The position numbers were made by a program, and so were the translations under genes. Below are positions 62,181-64,000 of a DNA stretch of 64,000 nucleotides, one piece after another. The stretch comes from G016756615 sp050958605. Its GTDB lineage: Bacteria; Pseudomonadota; Alphaproteobacteria; Rhizobiales; Rhizobiaceae. The stretch is taken from the NCBI RefSeq assembly GCF_050958605.1, contig NZ_JBJHDO010000005.1:248001-312000 (forward strand), read 5' to 3'. A model generated the notes under the pieces. That model saw only the letters and a list, made by a program, of their open reading frames with translations, had not been told where the DNA came from and did no database searches. Every line of letters starts with the position of its first letter. Position 1 is the stretch's first letter.

Positions 62181-64000
62181 GGCATCTCCTCCAACAGGTC
62201 GAGCGGGCCGGGGGCGAGAGTGAGCAGTTCCGCCGGCCTGGCGACGCCATTCTCTATGCGCATGCGCGAGGCAAGCAGTCGCACCTGCTCGGAAGCCGTT
62301 GTCTGCCCGAGCGGCAGCGTGCCCCCGTAGAGCCGGGTGAGGTCGACGGCGACCACGCCGGCCACAAGCTGTGCGCAGGCGATCACGTCCGATTGCTGTA
62401 TGGGCTGGCCGAGTTGCCGCGCGTCGAACGAATAGCGATCACGCAACGCTGTTTCGACCGCGCCAAGCACGGTCTGGGCTTCGAAGGCGGGGTTGCGCTT
62501 GACGCGGATGCCAAGCCGGAACGTGCTCGCCTGGTAGGGCAGCAGTATTACCTGGACATGCGGATCGCCGCTGGCCTTGAGCGCGGCGAGAAGGCTCTGC
62601 CAGACCGGACTGGCCGGCGTCAGCGCCGCGCCGTTAGGAGCCGCGAGCGTGATGGCGACCGTCCTGCCGTGGCGGAGGTTGAGCACCGCGGCCTGTGCCT
62701 TGGCGATGCCCGGGAACGCGCGCGCGAAATCCTCATAATCGAGCACCGAAACCGCGCGTCCCAGGGTGCGCGTCGTCAGCGGGATCGTCCGGCGCGCCAT
62801 ATCTTCGGTTTCGGGGTCGGTGCCTCCCTCCGCCGCCAGGGGGTTGGCGACGCCCTTCAGGCCCAGCGGGCGGCTGACCAATAGAGACAGGCTCTCGGCC
62901 GCGACGTTGCCGGCGCTGCCAAGGCCCTTGCGATAGGTCGCGCGGACATTGTTGACGCCGCTCGGCAGCCGCGCGCCAGCGATGCCGTCGCCGAAGCCGG
63001 CGGACAGCCGGTCCTTCTCATCGAGGAAAAGCGCAAAGACCTTGTCCTGTGGCGAAGATCCATAAAGGGTCCGCCGCTCGCTCCATTTAACTTCGACGAC
63101 GCGGACGGTCAGTTCGGCCGCGATGCCCGCTTCGCCGGCCGCGGCGCGATAGGTCAGCGGCGGCTGCTTCAGCTCGAAGCGCTGGAAGCTCTGGCTGGCG
63201 TCGCCCGAGCCGAGGACCTGCGTCACCGTCTCGCCGTGCGAAGCCTGTGCCACGTTGCCATGCACGACGACGCTGTCACGGTGCAACGCGGCGGGCAGGC
63301 TCGGCGCAATCTCCAGCTCGCAGCGGCGGGCATCGATGGGGTGGACGGCGACCAGCGTCGCCTGGACCGTCACTTTGACCCCATCGCTGGCGCGCTCGCC
63401 TCTGATGATCAGCTTGCGTCCGGCGACAAGTCCGTCCGCTGGGAGGTCGACCGGTATGCGACTGCCCGTCACCGCCTCGTTCACGGGACGCCGGCCGAGC
63501 GGCAGCAGCTCGGACTTAGCGAACACCGACGTTTCGCGCACAGCGTTGAAAAATTGGGTAAGCAGGTTCTCGCCTTCGAGGTGGAGCCGGGTGACCTTGC
63601 CCGACATGGCGAAATCGGCGCGCGACAGTTCCGCCGTGCTGACGACGCGATAGAGCTCCACATAGGTGCCGGACGGGTATTTTTCGTCAGCTCGGTTGAA
63701 ATTGCCCTTGGCCAGCACGGCGAGGCTGCGCTCCTCGCCGGGCTTGTCGGCGACTATGTCCGCATAGACGGTATCGAGATCGACCGAACCGCCATTCTGG
63801 TCGTCGGCATTGTGTTCGCCGTTGATGTGAAAATGGCTCCAGGTCGAGCCGGCTCCTTCGATGAACTCCGGGTCCGGGGCATTGTGACCGAAGACAGACG
63901 CGCGTTTGCGCAAGGCAAAGACGAAGGGCCGTTCCGAGGGAAAGCCGGCCGGTTCGTGCGCGCCAAGTCCCCGTGCCCAGCTGATGCGCGTGCGACCTCC
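62177..64000 (-). CDS. Putative baseplate assembly protein (gpJ/Afp11-like), 5' end outside window
   Basis: 607 residues visible; the frame is open to the window edge, and the TTG at 63913 is not a real start because the family motif continues upstream (RISWARGLGAHEPAGFPSER, then FALRKRASVFGHNAPDP). The C-terminal part has the classic baseplate-J signature: FGDGIAGARLPSGVNNVRA, LSLLVSRPLGLKGVANPLAA, TEDMARRTIPLTTRTLGRAV, SVLDYEDFARAFPGIAKAQA. It builds the baseplate wedge of a contractile tail or injection system. The sheath, tube, spike and AAA+ genes would lie upstream of this, beyond 64000. Confidence 0.9.
   Translation of the reverse strand, partial: GGRTRISWARGLGAHEPAGFPSERPFVFALRKRASVFGHNAPDPEFIEGAGSTWSHFHINGEHNADDQNGGSVDLDTVYADIVADKPGEERSLAVLAKGNFNRADEKYPSGTYVELYRVVSTAELSRADFAMSGKVTRLHLEGENLLTQFFNAVRETSVFAKSELLPLGRRPVNEAVTGSRIPVDLPADGLVAGRKLIIRGERASDGVKVTVQATLVAVHPIDARRCELEIAPSLPAALHRDSVVVHGNVAQASHGETVTQVLGSGDASQSFQRFELKQPPLTYRAAAGEAGIAAELTVRVVEVKWSERRTLYGSSPQDKVFALFLDEKDRLSAGFGDGIAGARLPSGVNNVRATYRKGLGSAGNVAAESLSLLVSRPLGLKGVANPLAAEGGTDPETEDMARRTIPLTTRTLGRAVSVLDYEDFARAFPGIAKAQAAVLNLRHGRTVAITLAAPNGAALTPASPVWQSLLAALKASGDPHVQVILLPYQASTFRLGIRVKRNPAFEAQTVLGAVETALRDRYSFDARQLGQPIQQSDVIACAQLVAGVVAVDLTRLYGGTLPLGQTTASEQVRLLASRMRIENGVARPAELLTLAPGPLDLLEEMP

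Overview
The window is GC-rich, gene-dense bacterial DNA. Gene content suggests an alphaproteobacterium of the Hyphomicrobiales (Rhizobiaceae/Phyllobacteriaceae type): many ABC and TRAP uptake systems with dedicated IclR, LysR and Lrp regulators, Tat-exported binding proteins, and many ATGA/GTGA-coupled gene junctions. I saw no rRNA, tRNA, CRISPR array, plasmid replication gene or intact insertion sequence. Placement below order level is inference.

Layout. 1-4757: end of a fumarylacetoacetate-hydrolase-family gene, a divergent Lrp regulator / homodimeric pyruvate-dehydrogenase-E1-like enzyme pair, a frameshifted remnant of a PhoD-type phosphatase, and an HD-domain hydrolase. 4774-12520 (minus): five translationally coupled glycan genes. 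Two are fusions: glycosyltransferase + clan GH-A glycosidase, and glycosyltransferase + UDP-galactopyranose mutase. 12969-18681: a SPOR-tailed D-Ala-D-Ala carboxypeptidase and a three-subunit PaoABC-type periplasmic aldehyde oxidoreductase. 18711-26713 (minus): IclR regulator, five-part branched-chain-amino-acid-type ABC importer, M24 peptidase and threonine-synthase-like PLP enzyme. 27089-37509: a TRAP transporter followed by CitE-like lyase, HMG-CoA-lyase-like enzyme, acyl-CoA ligase, CoA-transferase, lactonase and SDR, probably one catabolic operon for a branched (hydroxy)dicarboxylate. A LysR gene sits between the small and large TRAP permease genes.

37975-43209: a small multidrug-resistance protein, then AhpD-like protein, acyl-CoA-dehydrogenase-like flavoprotein and an SsuABC/TauABC-type importer. 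43309-52326: IclR regulator divergent from a D-cysteine-desulfhydrase/ACC-deaminase-like enzyme, a complete Dpp/Opp-type importer, an amidohydrolase and a RidA-family deaminase. 52702-56201: phytanoyl-CoA-dioxygenase-like protein, LysR regulator and an orphan extracellular solute-binding protein. 56271-56312 is a perfect 18-bp-stem hairpin.

56325-64000 (minus) is the distal part of a contractile-injection / phage-tail-like locus: LysM-like protein, 1059-residue beta-helix protein, tail-protein-I-like protein and a baseplate protein that runs off the window. The strongest leads for something new are the glycan operon with its two bifunctional fusions and the tail-like island with its long beta-helix protein.
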